A stretch of 64,000 nucleotides of DNA from JASDSY01 sp041441465 (lineage in GTDB: Bacteria > Muiribacteriota > UBA9980): positions 124,001-188,000 of the forward strand of contig JASDSY010000026.1 in NCBI GenBank assembly GCA_041441465.1, written 5' to 3'. Position 1 is the stretch's first letter. The number at the start of each line of letters is the position of its first letter. Positions 16,901-25,684 of this stretch are shown piece after piece. A program made the position numbers and the translations under genes. The notes under the pieces were generated by a model. The model made no database searches and had not been told where the DNA came from. It saw only the letters and a list, made by a program, of their open reading frames with translations.

Positions 16901-18757
16901 AGGCGGCGATGTAAATGCAAGTTTTAAGTTTGTGGAGTCGTGTATAAAAATATATGACGAATCAACACTTGTTGGATAGCGTACGGCAAAAATTGCCTTT
17001 ATGCCGTCCGGTGAAAATTTCGGCATATTAGAAAAATCGTTAAATGAATAACTGTCATTTATAAGATAGCGCAGTGAAAGATCGCCGTTAGCCATGTAAA
17101 GACTTGTATTGCTTGAATCGATATACAATATCTTTCCGTCTATTACCGCTCTTCCGGATGAGGCGAGGACCAGGTCTATCTCGGAAAGTTCAAGACCGTA
17201 TGCATCCGAAGTAACATTGATTGTTTTCACTGTCTCTGTATATCCGGCTTTTGCGGCTTTGATCGTATAAGTGCCGGCGGTAAATTGCGATGTAGTAGGA
17301 CTTACCGGCGATACGAATTTGAATTCACTTTTATATGGTTCCATATTGCTTCCGGTATTCATTGAGGCCAATAAAGAATTATCACGATAAAGCGAAACAT
17401 TGACATCTTTTATTGCATTGCCCGATGAGTCCTTGATCCAGCCTTGTATTTCTTTAACATACGGATAAGAACTCTTCAATTCGGCTATTTTCGTATTCAT
17501 AGATGTTTTCAACGCTGCCATATTCGCTATCGCGGCCGAAGCAGAAACCATTTCAACCGGGAAAGAATAAATTTTAAAATTATTGCTGCTGTCAATTTGC
17601 ACTTTACCGCCCTGGAATTTTCCCACGCTTACGGTAACACTGCGGTTTATCATAGCTCCGTTAGCTCCTTCGAACGCAAAGACAGCAGGAACTTCGCCGT
17701 TGGCATCAGCTTGCGCGGAATCTGCGTAAAACGAAACAGCCGCATAGCCATCAGGATCCGAATAAGATGTCACCGTAACACCGTTAATTATAACGGCGAA
17801 TTTTTTGTTAGCAGCCGGGGCGAATTTGGTCTGAAGCGATGGCGCTTTATCCAACGCCGGAGTAAGAGGTCCCGTGGTATAATCCAAAAAACCCGCCACT
17901 ACAGTATTGGGCGCATTACCAAGGGCGGTTATAGCATTACTGAGCGCCGGGGTAATTGATCCGTATTCCGCTTTTAAATATGTGGTTCCTGGAGTCAGCG
18001 AAGCGACTGAAAGCGCAGCTGCGCCGGTTCCTGAAAATGAAGCTGTTCCATTTACCGGTGTTTGATAAGCGGCTCCGTTAGTCACTCCAGCACCGCTTAA
18101 AGTGCCATTCGTAAGAGACAACTTGATATTTTCGGAAGCTGTCGAAGCCGGATAACCGTAACGGTTATATATTATAACATCAAACTGAGGAAGCGTCGTA
18201 CCGGGGCCAAGGCTCGAAATGACCGTAGGGAAGGCAAGCGCAATTTTATAAGGATTATAGTTTTCAGGGGAAGGCATAACGCTTACAACTGCCGTATTGG
18301 ATTTACGAGTATCAGCCGCAAGCTCTGCGGCGGTATAAATGTAAACTTCCGCGGAACCTTCAACTATTATATTTGAATAAGCGCTATAAGAAATCTCAGC
18401 CTTTACGGAAACCGAAACAGTATCGCCCTCAGGCACCATCGCGCTGAATGTAACCCTTCCGTCCGAATAATTTGCAGTTTTCGTTGCGCTGAATGATTTT
18501 CTAGGATTAACCGCCGTTATGTTTATAGTCCCGGTAGCGTCAGCCGGAATGCTTTTTAACGGCGTATTTTCAAAATTTATAAATTTCATGGCCAATTGCA
18601 TATTAGAAGGACCGGTTCCGGCCGCTTGATCTCCTGTCGCAATTGATGAACCTGTACCGCCACCGCCGCCGCAACCAGATAACATGGCAATAAAAACAAA
18701 TAAAAAGCAATAAATAAAAATTGATTTAATTTTTACTGAAGAGTTGGTTAATTTCAT
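13943..18757 (-). CDS. Very large multidomain repeat lipoprotein
   Basis: 1604 residues from the ATG at 18757, which has GGAGGATA upstream; a longer in-frame start 48 nt further up lacks this. The signal peptide ends in the lipobox LSGC (Cys29), followed by poly-Gly. In order it shows: Ig/invasin-like strands (about 165-280), a carboxypeptidase-regulatory-like beta domain (IQGWIKDSSGNAIKDVNVSL), a TolB/WD40-like propeller (MPKFSPDGIKAIFAV, PVFAPDNSKFAFAR, LGFSNDGSKVYY), and five or six C-terminal units of about 100 residues, each ending near a (G)NES string. It is probably a surface or periplasmic protein made of binding modules. It is transcribed divergently from rfbD. Confidence 0.85.
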   Translation of the reverse strand: MKLTNSSVKIKSIFIYCFLFVFIAMLSGCGGGGGTGSSIATGDQAAGTGPSNMQLAMKFINFENTPLKSIPADATGTINITAVNPRKSFSATKTANYSDGRVTFSAMVPEGDTVSVSVKAEISYSAYSNIIVEGSAEVYIYTAAELAADTRKSNTAVVSVMPSPENYNPYKIALAFPTVISSLGPGTTLPQFDVIIYNRYGYPASTASENIKLSLTNGTLSGAGVTNGAAYQTPVNGTASFSGTGAAALSVASLTPGTTYLKAEYGSITPALSNAITALGNAPNTVVAGFLDYTTGPLTPALDKAPSLQTKFAPAANKKFAVIINGVTVTSYSDPDGYAAVSFYADSAQADANGEVPAVFAFEGANGAMINRSVTVSVGKFQGGKVQIDSSNNFKIYSFPVEMVSASAAIANMAALKTSMNTKIAELKSSYPYVKEIQGWIKDSSGNAIKDVNVSLYRDNSLLASMNTGSNMEPYKSEFKFVSPVSPTTSQFTAGTYTIKAAKAGYTETVKTINVTSDAYGLELSEIDLVLASSGRAVIDGKILYIDSSNTSLYMANGDLSLRYLINDSYSFNDFSNMPKFSPDGIKAIFAVRYPTSVDSSYIFIHDSTNLKLAFTSPPDKPLVSPVFAPDNSKFAFARVSSAGAEVVLATWNSTSNYYEVNTLVTEASGTYIYGLGFSNDGSKVYYSVIGADSAVKWVPVSGGSPTTVINSTGLVYHSFVVTDSSLLLLSSSSTQVPAFSIIRTGLNGENPETLISHYMIENIMISPDKTRILYRSLNDQNTGISSYKMMNLATKIESEVDFGGADTTNLTISSWAAGSPQPITTAFGVLQADFTAWGKIRVLLNKSVDPASLSNLVKTNIKLNGSSLDAADTVSIDIHDSTNKTLIIEVAEFQSRYSYSETELQSGAYGGASKGLEILAGTGIMSAGTPASELSPTNNVGLAIYRDITPPAAPTESQMRTLCFSNLSFETLVRENLRYPEKGYLEMCVSQTVPSYSTLAMASELTANFEWIVDWQPYVVMSIANQASGFPAGYGIYYRFKDCAGNISEWKSISNIPAPPDVSKITYSTARNKVKFSAAFGTTDDVLNIYGQAVNGTNTYYGWVLAPAGGFQNDLFVLDVDPASIEMMEGKKIMYSLTDSFHNESALANHTVSGVDTVFVPTSTMNDFVSNLRIAYNGDNYQLYNCSSSVVLPYDLRISLSQTTGGVDDTAFVLGRIQKGTGLPALGFLTSGYTESASATSMNTSLPGGTIKFTYVDTYGNESVFIAVSFNGAAGAFYGAVPPAPSSSAPAGLQNLRLAYNYDPVAGVLNYQLRNNSTVDSFAIGGAYNMKVYAGPEKLGAITMSSIAPGAFLLGNYIPSESVSANSLRTPSVGGGLNFTFACPTLGNESARYAPGSQVPAPLIDSQFTNLRVAHAPTGKYSLRAVNSAVSLNNSIVAMIGNGKTRIATAETIAVNAFGSDLINTVDAGGPLRFTAINNDSNESGLVGTTFVETAPNFNSLAWNNSSSLFTASTDVGNSQSTMLIFELNSDKTIAGYKGSAKQYDGSQWVNKIGPYAASSSTYVKTDAGFDVTIDSGNGKIAGWCLRNNASGNESRITPYPAL

Positions 18758-18837
18758 CTTTTGGTATCCTCCAGCCGTATTTTTATATATTTTAAATAAC
18801 TTCAAACAATAGTTAAATCTAGTGACACTGAAAATAA

Positions 18838-18865
18838 ATTATACTCAAAATTAAATATATGTCAA
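18838..18865 (-). promoter_or_regulatory. Promoter of the repeat lipoprotein
   Basis: On the minus strand TTGACA (18865-18860), a 16-nt spacer and TATAAT (18843-18838). It is back to back with the rfbD promoter, with only 7 nt between the two -35 boxes. Confidence 0.68.
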
Positions 18866-18872
18866 GAAATAT

Positions 18873-18902
18873 TTGACAGCTAAAAACCCTAAGTGATATA
18901 AT
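18873..18902 (+). promoter_or_regulatory. Promoter of rfbD
   Basis: TTGACA (18873-18878), an 18-nt spacer and TATAAT (18897-18902). The start codon at 18931 is about 20 nt from the expected transcription start, and AGGTGG lies between. Confidence 0.68.
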
Positions 18903-18930
18903 AAAAACATCTAAAAAAAGGTGGTTTTAA

Positions 18931-19782
18931 ATGAAAATATTGATAACAGGCGGGCGCGGAATGCTCGGCCAGGATTTAAAAACAATTTTGGAGTCTAAAA
19001 ATGTAGAAGTAATTTCAGCGGACTTAGGCGATTTTGACATATGCGACCAAAAAGCGGTCCTAAATTTTATAAAAAATACTAATCCTGACGCAGTAATACA
19101 TTGTGCAGCTTATACGAATGTAGACGGCTGCGAGGATAATGTAGAAACCGCTTTCAAAGTAAACGGCTGCGGCACAAGAAATATTGCGCTATCATGCGGA
19201 AAATTTAACAAGAAAATGGTTTACATTTCAACCGATTATATTTTTGACGGTACAAAAAATTCGCCTTATTATGAGTACGACACTCCCAATCCTTTAAGTA
19301 TTTACGGTATGTCAAAATTTTACGGTGAAAAATATGTCTCGCAGCTCTGTACGGACAGTTTTATAGTTCGCATTTCATGGCTGTTCGGCCCAAACGGCAA
19401 TAACTTCGTAAAAGCTATCTTAAAAAAAGCGGTCGAAACCGGGGAAATTTCAGTGGTAACCGATCAGCATGGTTCGCCGACATACACTAAAGACCTGGCA
19501 CTATTTTTAAACGACCTTGTCGCTACAGAACACTTCGGCATATACCACGCCACAAACGAAGGATATTGCACCTGGTTTGATTTCGCTAAAAAAGCAATCG
19601 AATTAAACAACCTGAGCGAAAAAGTTAAGATGAATCAAATTACGGCCGATATACTTAAACGTCGCGCCATACGCCCCAAAAACTCAATGCTTCATAAAAT
19701 TAACCTTAAAACTTCCGGATTCACTCCACTACCGACCTGGGAAACCGCACTTAAAAGATATATAGACGAAACATTTAGTTAA
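18931..19782 (+). CDS. rfbD: dTDP-4-dehydrorhamnose reductase (RmlD-like)
   Basis: 283 residues, extended SDR fold. The Rossmann motif is GGRGMLG (residues about 7-13), then VIHCAAYTNVDGCE, VYISTDYIFDGTKN and the catalytic YGMSKFYGEKYV (YxxxK). C-terminal FTPLPTWETALKRYI is typical of the family. It reduces dTDP-4-keto-L-rhamnose to dTDP-L-rhamnose for surface glycans. No rmlA, rmlB or rmlC lies beside it; it is transcribed alone from its own promoter. Related sugar reductases look similar, so the exact sugar is less certain. Confidence 0.88.
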   Translation: MKILITGGRGMLGQDLKTILESKNVEVISADLGDFDICDQKAVLNFIKNTNPDAVIHCAAYTNVDGCEDNVETAFKVNGCGTRNIALSCGKFNKKMVYISTDYIFDGTKNSPYYEYDTPNPLSIYGMSKFYGEKYVSQLCTDSFIVRISWLFGPNGNNFVKAILKKAVETGEISVVTDQHGSPTYTKDLALFLNDLVATEHFGIYHATNEGYCTWFDFAKKAIELNNLSEKVKMNQITADILKRRAIRPKNSMLHKINLKTSGFTPLPTWETALKRYIDETFS

Positions 19783-19879
19783 TAAATTTATTGAGACACA
19801 AAATGATAATATTCTAGTTAAGTATAACATTGCTTTAAAGGTGATATGAAAAGCATTAAATAAAAAATTATAAATATTG

Positions 19880-19908
19880 TTGCAATTTAAAAAATCTTAA
19901 TGTAAAAT
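19880..19908 (+). promoter_or_regulatory. Promoter of the FecR/Lys-rich/barrel operon
   Basis: TTGCAA (19880-19885), a 17-nt spacer and TAAAAT (19903-19908), about 75 nt before the FecR-domain gene. Confidence 0.58.
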
Positions 19909-19984
19909 ATTTTATACCCTTAATCAAATGGGCTAAGAAATTTGAAAAAATTATCAATAAACAAAACGGAGGGCCTTCAATATT

Positions 19985-20764
19985 ATGAAAAGAAAGAACA
20001 TAACCTCTTATTTATGCGTATTTTTATTAGCCGCATTCGGCATCGTTAATTCAATAAATTACGCCGCCGCCAATGGTTTTTCCGCTACAATCAAGGCTAT
20101 TGAAGGCGATGTGACAATAAAAATGGACGACAAGTCCGAGTGGGTAAAAGCGTCGCCGGGCCAGACTTTAAATGAAAACTCTTATCTAATGACTGCTTTT
20201 GAGTCAAATTGCGACCTTGAATTCGTCGATAAATCCATAATGAAAGTTAAAGAATTATCAAAAATCCAGATCAATAAATTTTCAAATGAGTTAAAAAAAG
20301 TTGACGCGCAGGTTACTCTCTATAACGGCTCGGTAAGGGCAAAAGTTCATAAAGATGTCGACAAGAATACTCAATTCCAGGTAAAAACGCCTGTATCGAC
20401 AATCGCGGTCCGCGGCACTGAAAAAGAAATCACGGCGCTTCCAGGATTTGGTACCGCTGTCAATACAATTTCAGGCGTAGTAGAAGTTTCAAACAACCTC
20501 GGACAGAAAGTAACCGTAGTAAAAGACCAGCATACGACGGTTGCGGCCGACGGAAGCAAGCCTATGACAATCGTTGAAGGCATTAAAGAACAAGTAATAG
20601 CTGACATTAAAACCGAGTCAATGACAAAAGAAGAAATCGTAACGGTAAAAGAATTTACAAAACCTATAGTAGTGCCGATTACCGCTGTAAAAGAACAGGT
20701 TGAAGTTGAAAACGTAATTAAGAAAGTACAGACAATGGGCGATCTTACAGTAACCTGGAAATAA
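19985..20764 (+). CDS. Secreted FecR-domain protein
   Basis: 259 residues. A signal peptide (YLCVFLLAAFGIVNSINYAAA) is followed by a FecR domain: IKAIEGDVTIKMDDKSEW, then PGQTLNENSYLMTAFESNCD, LYNGSVRAKV and FQVKTPVSTIAVRGTE, which is the core family string. The C-terminal 70 residues are charged and Val-rich. It lacks the inner-membrane helix and cytoplasmic part of classical FecR, so it is more likely a periplasmic beta-sandwich protein than an anti-sigma factor. GGAGGG precedes the ATG. It heads an apparent three-gene operon with a Lys-rich protein and an outer-membrane barrel. Confidence 0.88.
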   Translation: MKRKNITSYLCVFLLAAFGIVNSINYAAANGFSATIKAIEGDVTIKMDDKSEWVKASPGQTLNENSYLMTAFESNCDLEFVDKSIMKVKELSKIQINKFSNELKKVDAQVTLYNGSVRAKVHKDVDKNTQFQVKTPVSTIAVRGTEKEITALPGFGTAVNTISGVVEVSNNLGQKVTVVKDQHTTVAADGSKPMTIVEGIKEQVIADIKTESMTKEEIVTVKEFTKPIVVPITAVKEQVEVENVIKKVQTMGDLTVTWK

Positions 20765-20806
20765 TGAAATTATTAAAATAAAAAATAAATTCAGGAAGTG
20801 GTTATT

Positions 20807-21583
20807 TTGGAATTTAAATCACTAAAAAAAATCTTAATCCCGGCTGTCAGCATAACAACCTCGGCCATTCTGTTATTAAACAGTCAGGTTGTTATATCTG
20901 CGGCAGAAGAATTAAAAAAAGATAACTCTGCTCTGCAAACGGCTCAAACAACGGTCAAAAAAGAGGTAAAAACTGAAAAAACAAAAAAAGCCGCGAAGAA
21001 AAAAAAGAAAAAAGCAGTAACCAAAAAGAAAGCGAAACAGACAAAGAAATCCGAGGAAATCAAGCCTGAATTAATCGACAATAACGTCGCCGCTGTTACT
21101 GCCTCACCTCAAGAAACACAGGAAACGCAAATAAAAAAATCCGGCAAAGAAACTGGCGCTTCGGTAGTGTTTGTTTTAATGGAAAAAAAGCAAGCTGTCG
21201 TAACTGATCTTCTCGATGTATTATTGCTTTTTAAGAATATACCTTTAGAAGAAAAAAACACTGACCAGAAAATTTCGGCGCTCAGGAATTTAGGCATTAT
21301 AAAGCCGGATATGACAATCGATCCGAAACTTGAAGTACGCAAAGGATTCGCAGCTCTTCTTTTTTACAACGCAATGGGCTTAAAAGGCGGACTTACATTA
21401 AGAATCGCCGGTCCGTCGACAAGAAACTGTTTCAGAGAACTTGTCTATGAAAAAATAATGCCGGAATCTTCGGAACGTGATAAAATGACCGGACCTGAAC
21501 TGGTTTCTCTTTTGCAAAAAGCCAAAGAAAAGATGACCGCAGGCGAACATGAAACAATATCATCAAACGTGGAAGGCAGGTAA
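20807..21583 (+). CDS. Lys-rich exported protein of unknown function
   Basis: About 258 residues. A signal peptide or anchor (ILIPAVSITTSAILLLNSQV) is followed by a strongly basic region rich in KKA and KKK (about residues 45-85), a polar linker, and a small C-terminal domain (VVTDLLDVLLLFKNIPLEE through MTGPELVSLLQKAKEKM). Lys-rich periplasmic regions can bind peptidoglycan, anionic polymers or LPS, which is inference. The start is TTG 20807 with CAGGAAGTGG upstream; the GTG at 20798 is inside that site. It sits between the FecR gene and the barrel gene. I do not recognise the family. Confidence 0.6.
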   Translation: MEFKSLKKILIPAVSITTSAILLLNSQVVISAAEELKKDNSALQTAQTTVKKEVKTEKTKKAAKKKKKKAVTKKKAKQTKKSEEIKPELIDNNVAAVTASPQETQETQIKKSGKETGASVVFVLMEKKQAVVTDLLDVLLLFKNIPLEEKNTDQKISALRNLGIIKPDMTIDPKLEVRKGFAALLFYNAMGLKGGLTLRIAGPSTRNCFRELVYEKIMPESSERDKMTGPELVSLLQKAKEKMTAGEHETISSNVEGR

Positions 21584-21593
21584 TTAGCACATA

Positions 21594-23240
21594 ATGAATA
21601 CAACTTTTAAAAATATTACAATGAAATTTAAAAATATTACGGAAAAAGCGATTTGTGTTGCTGTGGTAGCTGCTTTTATATTAAACTCTAATGCTTTAGC
21701 CGCGAACAACTCGGGAATAAGCGAAGAAACAAACTCCAGCCGGCATTTTATCAGCGCATTTAAAAATCCAGATATGCAAACCGGTTCGACTGACCAAACA
21801 GCCGCTTCAGAAACAGAAAATAAAGAAAAAACTAACTCAAAAGATAAAAAGGAAAAAAATACTGATAAAAAAAGCAATAAAGAAAATAACGAGCTTAACT
21901 TATCAGACTACAAGTCAAATGAAAGTTATATTCCAAAATCATCGGATATACAAAATCTTTTAAGCGCTTCAAATGACTTAAGTTTGATGATTCCAAAAGA
22001 AAAAAGCGGCAAATGGGGTCTTGTTTTAAGTTATAACGCTTATAAATTCACAAATGAAGATAAATCGAATCAGGTAGCTGATACCCCTGACGGCTTGCTC
22101 GCACCGGATGCGCGTATCTGGTTTGGCAAAAAACTCGACAATAACGACAGCTATTATGCACGTATACGTTACGGCCGCATCAATCTTCAAAACGACACGA
22201 ATCTGGCTACGCCTAACTCAAAAAATATCGGCTTAAAATTCGATATGCTTTATTATACAATAAACAGAAGGCCTGACGTCAATATAAAAATAGGCCGCCA
22301 ATACTTAAAAGTCGGCCGCGGCATTACCTACGCAAATATACACGACGGCCTTTCAATCGAAAAAATAATGCCGGAATGGACTTTAAACGCATTCGGCGCA
22401 CGCACGCAGCCGCGCGAAACTAATTTAGACCAGAGCAATAACGGATATTTAGACCGCAGCCACAGAGATTTTTATGCATTCGAAGCTAATTATTACGGAA
22501 TCAGCGGCAAAAAATTATACGGCTATTTTCTTCTCGAAAAAGACGGTAACGTAAAAATACCTTATTCTACAAAAGATTTCACATATGATACTAATTACAT
22601 AGGCCTCGGCATGGAAGGCTCATTTAAACCGAACTGGCCTTACTATTTCGAATATGTGAATCAAGGCGGCAAAACTGCATCGTCAAACGCGCAGACAGGG
22701 ACCGACAGCATAAAAGCTAATTCATATACAGTCGGCACCGAGTATTATTTTGAAAACAACAAAATGAAACCTTACTTAGCGCTCGAATATCAGCACGCAT
22801 CAGGCGACCCTGACAGACGTTCGCTGACTAATGTTTTAGGAGGCAACGCTTCGGGTACCGACGATAAAAACTTTATGCCTTTCGGTATATACGATCTCGG
22901 CTTAGCATTACACCCGCGTTTTTCAAATATCAACGCCTTAAAATTCGGCGGATTTATTAAACCGTTTTATAATCAGGAACGTTTTAAAGAATTACAGCTT
23001 GGCGCCAAGTATTTTATTTACGAAAAAGCTGACGCAAACGGCGTATCGACTGACGGGCTTGCCACAAATTACGGAAATAAAAAACTCGGCAATGGTTATG
23101 ATTTATATTTAACCTGGCGTTTATTTTCAGATACTCTTATCTATGTCAATTATGGCGAATTTAAACCGGGTGACGCTTATCCCACAACACGCCGCGACAC
23201 CACAAAATTGCTTAACTTAGGTACGACATTATTCTTCTAA
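21594..23240 (+). CDS. Outer-membrane beta-barrel porin (alginate-export-like)
   Basis: 548 residues. A signal peptide ends near NSNALAA. It is followed by about 90 Lys/Asn/Ser-rich residues (KEKTNSKDKKEKNTDKK) and then a barrel of alternating strands: GKWGLVLSYNAYKF, YYARIRYGRINLQND, VNIKIGRQYLKVGRG and WTLNAFGAR, ending in NLGTTLFF with the terminal aromatic residue typical of BAM substrates. The pattern resembles alginate-export/OprD-like porins. It starts 10 nt after the Lys-rich gene. Substrate unknown. The charged N-terminal segment before the barrel may reach the periplasm and meet the partners upstream. Confidence 0.82.
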   Translation: MNTTFKNITMKFKNITEKAICVAVVAAFILNSNALAANNSGISEETNSSRHFISAFKNPDMQTGSTDQTAASETENKEKTNSKDKKEKNTDKKSNKENNELNLSDYKSNESYIPKSSDIQNLLSASNDLSLMIPKEKSGKWGLVLSYNAYKFTNEDKSNQVADTPDGLLAPDARIWFGKKLDNNDSYYARIRYGRINLQNDTNLATPNSKNIGLKFDMLYYTINRRPDVNIKIGRQYLKVGRGITYANIHDGLSIEKIMPEWTLNAFGARTQPRETNLDQSNNGYLDRSHRDFYAFEANYYGISGKKLYGYFLLEKDGNVKIPYSTKDFTYDTNYIGLGMEGSFKPNWPYYFEYVNQGGKTASSNAQTGTDSIKANSYTVGTEYYFENNKMKPYLALEYQHASGDPDRRSLTNVLGGNASGTDDKNFMPFGIYDLGLALHPRFSNINALKFGGFIKPFYNQERFKELQLGAKYFIYEKADANGVSTDGLATNYGNKKLGNGYDLYLTWRLFSDTLIYVNYGEFKPGDAYPTTRRDTTKLLNLGTTLFF

Positions 23241-23322
23241 TAAAAGCGAGGGCAGGCAACTAAAAAATTATCATAAAAATCTTTTATAGGTTATAAGATT
23301 ACAAAATTTTTTAGCGAATAAA

Positions 23323-24846
23323 ATGCAAGAGAAAATAAATTCCCAGGTCGCCATTTTTTTTGATTACGATAATCAAAAAGTTGATCCACGCATCGTTCTT
23401 GATTATTCCGAAAATTTTGGCTGTGTCGTAAAAAAACGGGCTTATGGCGATTGGGCGCGCGATTCATTGTACAGGGCTGATATGGCCACTAACTATGTCG
23501 AATTAATTGACCGCCCGCGGTTCAATCTAAGCGATAACAAAGGAAACGACATAGCCATAGCCGTAGATGCCATCGAGGCGGCGTTCTTAAAACATAACAT
23601 TGATGTTTTCGTATTGGTAACCGGCGATGCCGACTTTATACCGCTTGTATTAAAACTTAAAGAGTACGGCAAAACCGTAAATATAATAGCTTCGAAAAAC
23701 AACACTTCCACAATGCTCGCACGCGTATGCGACAGATTCGTTTTTTATGAAAATCTCGTAAAAAACGAAGAACCGCCTCCACTCGACCACGGCGATTATT
23801 TCATGCTGATCGCCCGCAAAGCCTATTCGATCATAAAAAATCGCGGCATTAAACCCACCAAAGACAACATGCTTTCAATCATAAAACATTTCGATCCTTC
23901 ATTTAAACTTGAAAAAACTGGATTCGCAACCATTGACGCTCTGGTTAACTCGATGGCATCAACCTGGAACGAAGACGAATCAGCTTATCTTTCAAGCACA
24001 TCATCCGGCGCAACCGGCCGTCAAAATGCGCAGAATACTCCACGAAAATCCACGAAAAATCACGGCTATAACGTAATCGACCAGCAGGCGCTTAACGGAA
24101 CAAATAACGGCCACGGCAATTTAAAACAAGCAAATATTGTTAATTTTTTCATACAAATCTTTGAAAACCACGATTTTGCCGGAAAACCAGTTAAAATCGA
24201 CGAACTGCGCAAGGCGTTTTACAAGGATTTTCCCAACGTAAAATTAGAAAAATATGAAATAAAAGATTTCAAGCATGCAGTAAGCTTAATATGTGAAACA
24301 GGCAAATTCAGCGAAAAAAATGGAATAATTTTTTATTCCAAACGTCACCTTTTAGAACGCGGTCTTCGCAAAATGGGCATATACGCGCAGCCGCAGGCGA
24401 TACGCTCAATAATTAAAAATTTCATAGAAGTATACTCAAACTTCAGCGATTTAAGCAAACGCACATTAAATTATCTCGCGCGTGAAGTATACGAGAAGAA
24501 CAAGCAAGAATTCAGCAAAAATATAATATCGAATATATTCACAGCTTTAAAGTTTACCGGAATATTTAAAGGTATTGACGATTCATCTTACATCACATAT
24601 ACTCAGCCAATGAAAATAGACTGCCAGGCTGAAGAACTCGAAAAACGGCTTTATCTTTTATACTTGAAAAGGGCTGTAAAAATAACTCCCATCTGCGAAA
24701 ATGACTTTGAACTTTTAAGTGAAATTTTATCCGCTAAAACTCTTTCCAAATCAGATATCTCGGAGTTATTATCCGAATTAATAAAACTCGGAGAAATTTC
24801 CAAAAAGCAAAATACTTACTTTTATCGTGAACAGACTGAAATATAA
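23323..24846 (+). CDS. NYN-domain (LabA/DUF88) protein with OST-HTH-like domains
   Basis: 507 residues. Residues about 5-145 form a NYN (PIN-like) nuclease domain: VAIFFDYDNQKVDPRIV, KKRAYGDWARDSLYRADM, KGNDIAIAVDAIEAAF and FVLVTGDADFIPLVLKLKEYG, with the acidic residues in place. Two or more winged-helix units follow, resembling OST-HTH/LOTUS domains: ARKAYSIIKNRGIKPTKDNM and FFIQIFENHDFAGKPVKIDE. A further helical C-terminal part has similar repeats. The family links RNA binding to RNA cleavage; the target is unknown. The ribosome site is weak. Confidence 0.85.
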   Translation: MQEKINSQVAIFFDYDNQKVDPRIVLDYSENFGCVVKKRAYGDWARDSLYRADMATNYVELIDRPRFNLSDNKGNDIAIAVDAIEAAFLKHNIDVFVLVTGDADFIPLVLKLKEYGKTVNIIASKNNTSTMLARVCDRFVFYENLVKNEEPPPLDHGDYFMLIARKAYSIIKNRGIKPTKDNMLSIIKHFDPSFKLEKTGFATIDALVNSMASTWNEDESAYLSSTSSGATGRQNAQNTPRKSTKNHGYNVIDQQALNGTNNGHGNLKQANIVNFFIQIFENHDFAGKPVKIDELRKAFYKDFPNVKLEKYEIKDFKHAVSLICETGKFSEKNGIIFYSKRHLLERGLRKMGIYAQPQAIRSIIKNFIEVYSNFSDLSKRTLNYLAREVYEKNKQEFSKNIISNIFTALKFTGIFKGIDDSSYITYTQPMKIDCQAEELEKRLYLLYLKRAVKITPICENDFELLSEILSAKTLSKSDISELLSELIKLGEISKKQNTYFYREQTEI

Positions 24847-24869
24847 TTTTTAAAAATTCGGAAGCAGGC

Positions 24870-25622
24870 ATGAAAAACACGAACATTTATTCAGTAATAA
24901 CGGCAGCAGGGCGTTCACGCAGAATGCAGGGTACAATAAACGGAAACAAAGTTTATGAAAAAATTAACGGCAGGACTATACTGGCTTATTCGCTCGAAAA
25001 ATTCATGAACTTAAAATGCGGTATCAGAGGAATTATTGTAGTGGCGGCGCCGGATGAAATTGAATATTGCCAAACACTTGCCATGGAAATCACAAAAAAC
25101 AATTCCTGCGAGAAAACTTTTAAAAATTTCTTTATAAAGGTTACCGCAGGCGGCTCTGAACGTACAGATTCGGTTTATAATGGAATCAAGGCTTTACTGA
25201 ACGAAGCTCCGATAGAGGAATCATTTGTATTTATTCACGACGGAGCGCGCCCGGCTTTTTCATCGGAGATCGCGGATAAAATGGCTGAAGAATTGAATAA
25301 CGATAACTCGCTTTGCGGCATAACAATGGCCCTTCCGTCGTATGATACATTATGTAAAGTATCAGATAATTTTGAAATAGAAAGCTATGAAGACAGAAAA
25401 AAAATTTACCGTATATCAACGCCTCAGATTTTCAAACTTAACGTATTGAATAAATGTTTTGAAATGGCAGCCAGCCAGCTCGAAATAAAAGCTAAGCTAA
25501 CTGATGAAACAACTCTGCTGAAATACTTTAAAAAAAAGGTTAAAATATTTGAAGGCAATCCTCAAAACATAAAAATAACAACACCGGCAGATATTGAATA
25601 CATAAAAAAAATATTAACCTAA
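24870..25622 (+). CDS. ispD: 2-C-methyl-D-erythritol 4-phosphate cytidylyltransferase
   Basis: 250 residues. The CTP-binding start VITAAGRSRRMQG is followed by KVYEKINGRTILAYSLEKF, GGSERTDSVYNGI, FVFIHDGARPAFS and a C-terminal NIKITTPADIEYIK. It makes CDP-methylerythritol in the MEP isoprenoid pathway. It starts a four-gene MEP run (ispD, ispE, dxr, ispF) on the plus strand. The usual Lys of the KQ..P substrate loop appears as K-V-Y-E. Confidence 0.93.
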   Translation: MKNTNIYSVITAAGRSRRMQGTINGNKVYEKINGRTILAYSLEKFMNLKCGIRGIIVVAAPDEIEYCQTLAMEITKNNSCEKTFKNFFIKVTAGGSERTDSVYNGIKALLNEAPIEESFVFIHDGARPAFSSEIADKMAEELNNDNSLCGITMALPSYDTLCKVSDNFEIESYEDRKKIYRISTPQIFKLNVLNKCFEMAASQLEIKAKLTDETTLLKYFKKKVKIFEGNPQNIKITTPADIEYIKKILT

Positions 25623-25684
25623 AAGCCATTTACGGTTCATTTTTTATCAAAATATTTAATTATGAAAGAGGTCATTCACTAACG

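Noticed and set aside
17444..17959. 171-codon plus-strand open frame within the lipoprotein gene
   Set aside because: Lies fully inside the large minus-strand gene, has no ribosome site, and reads as Arg/His-rich text typical of a shadow frame.
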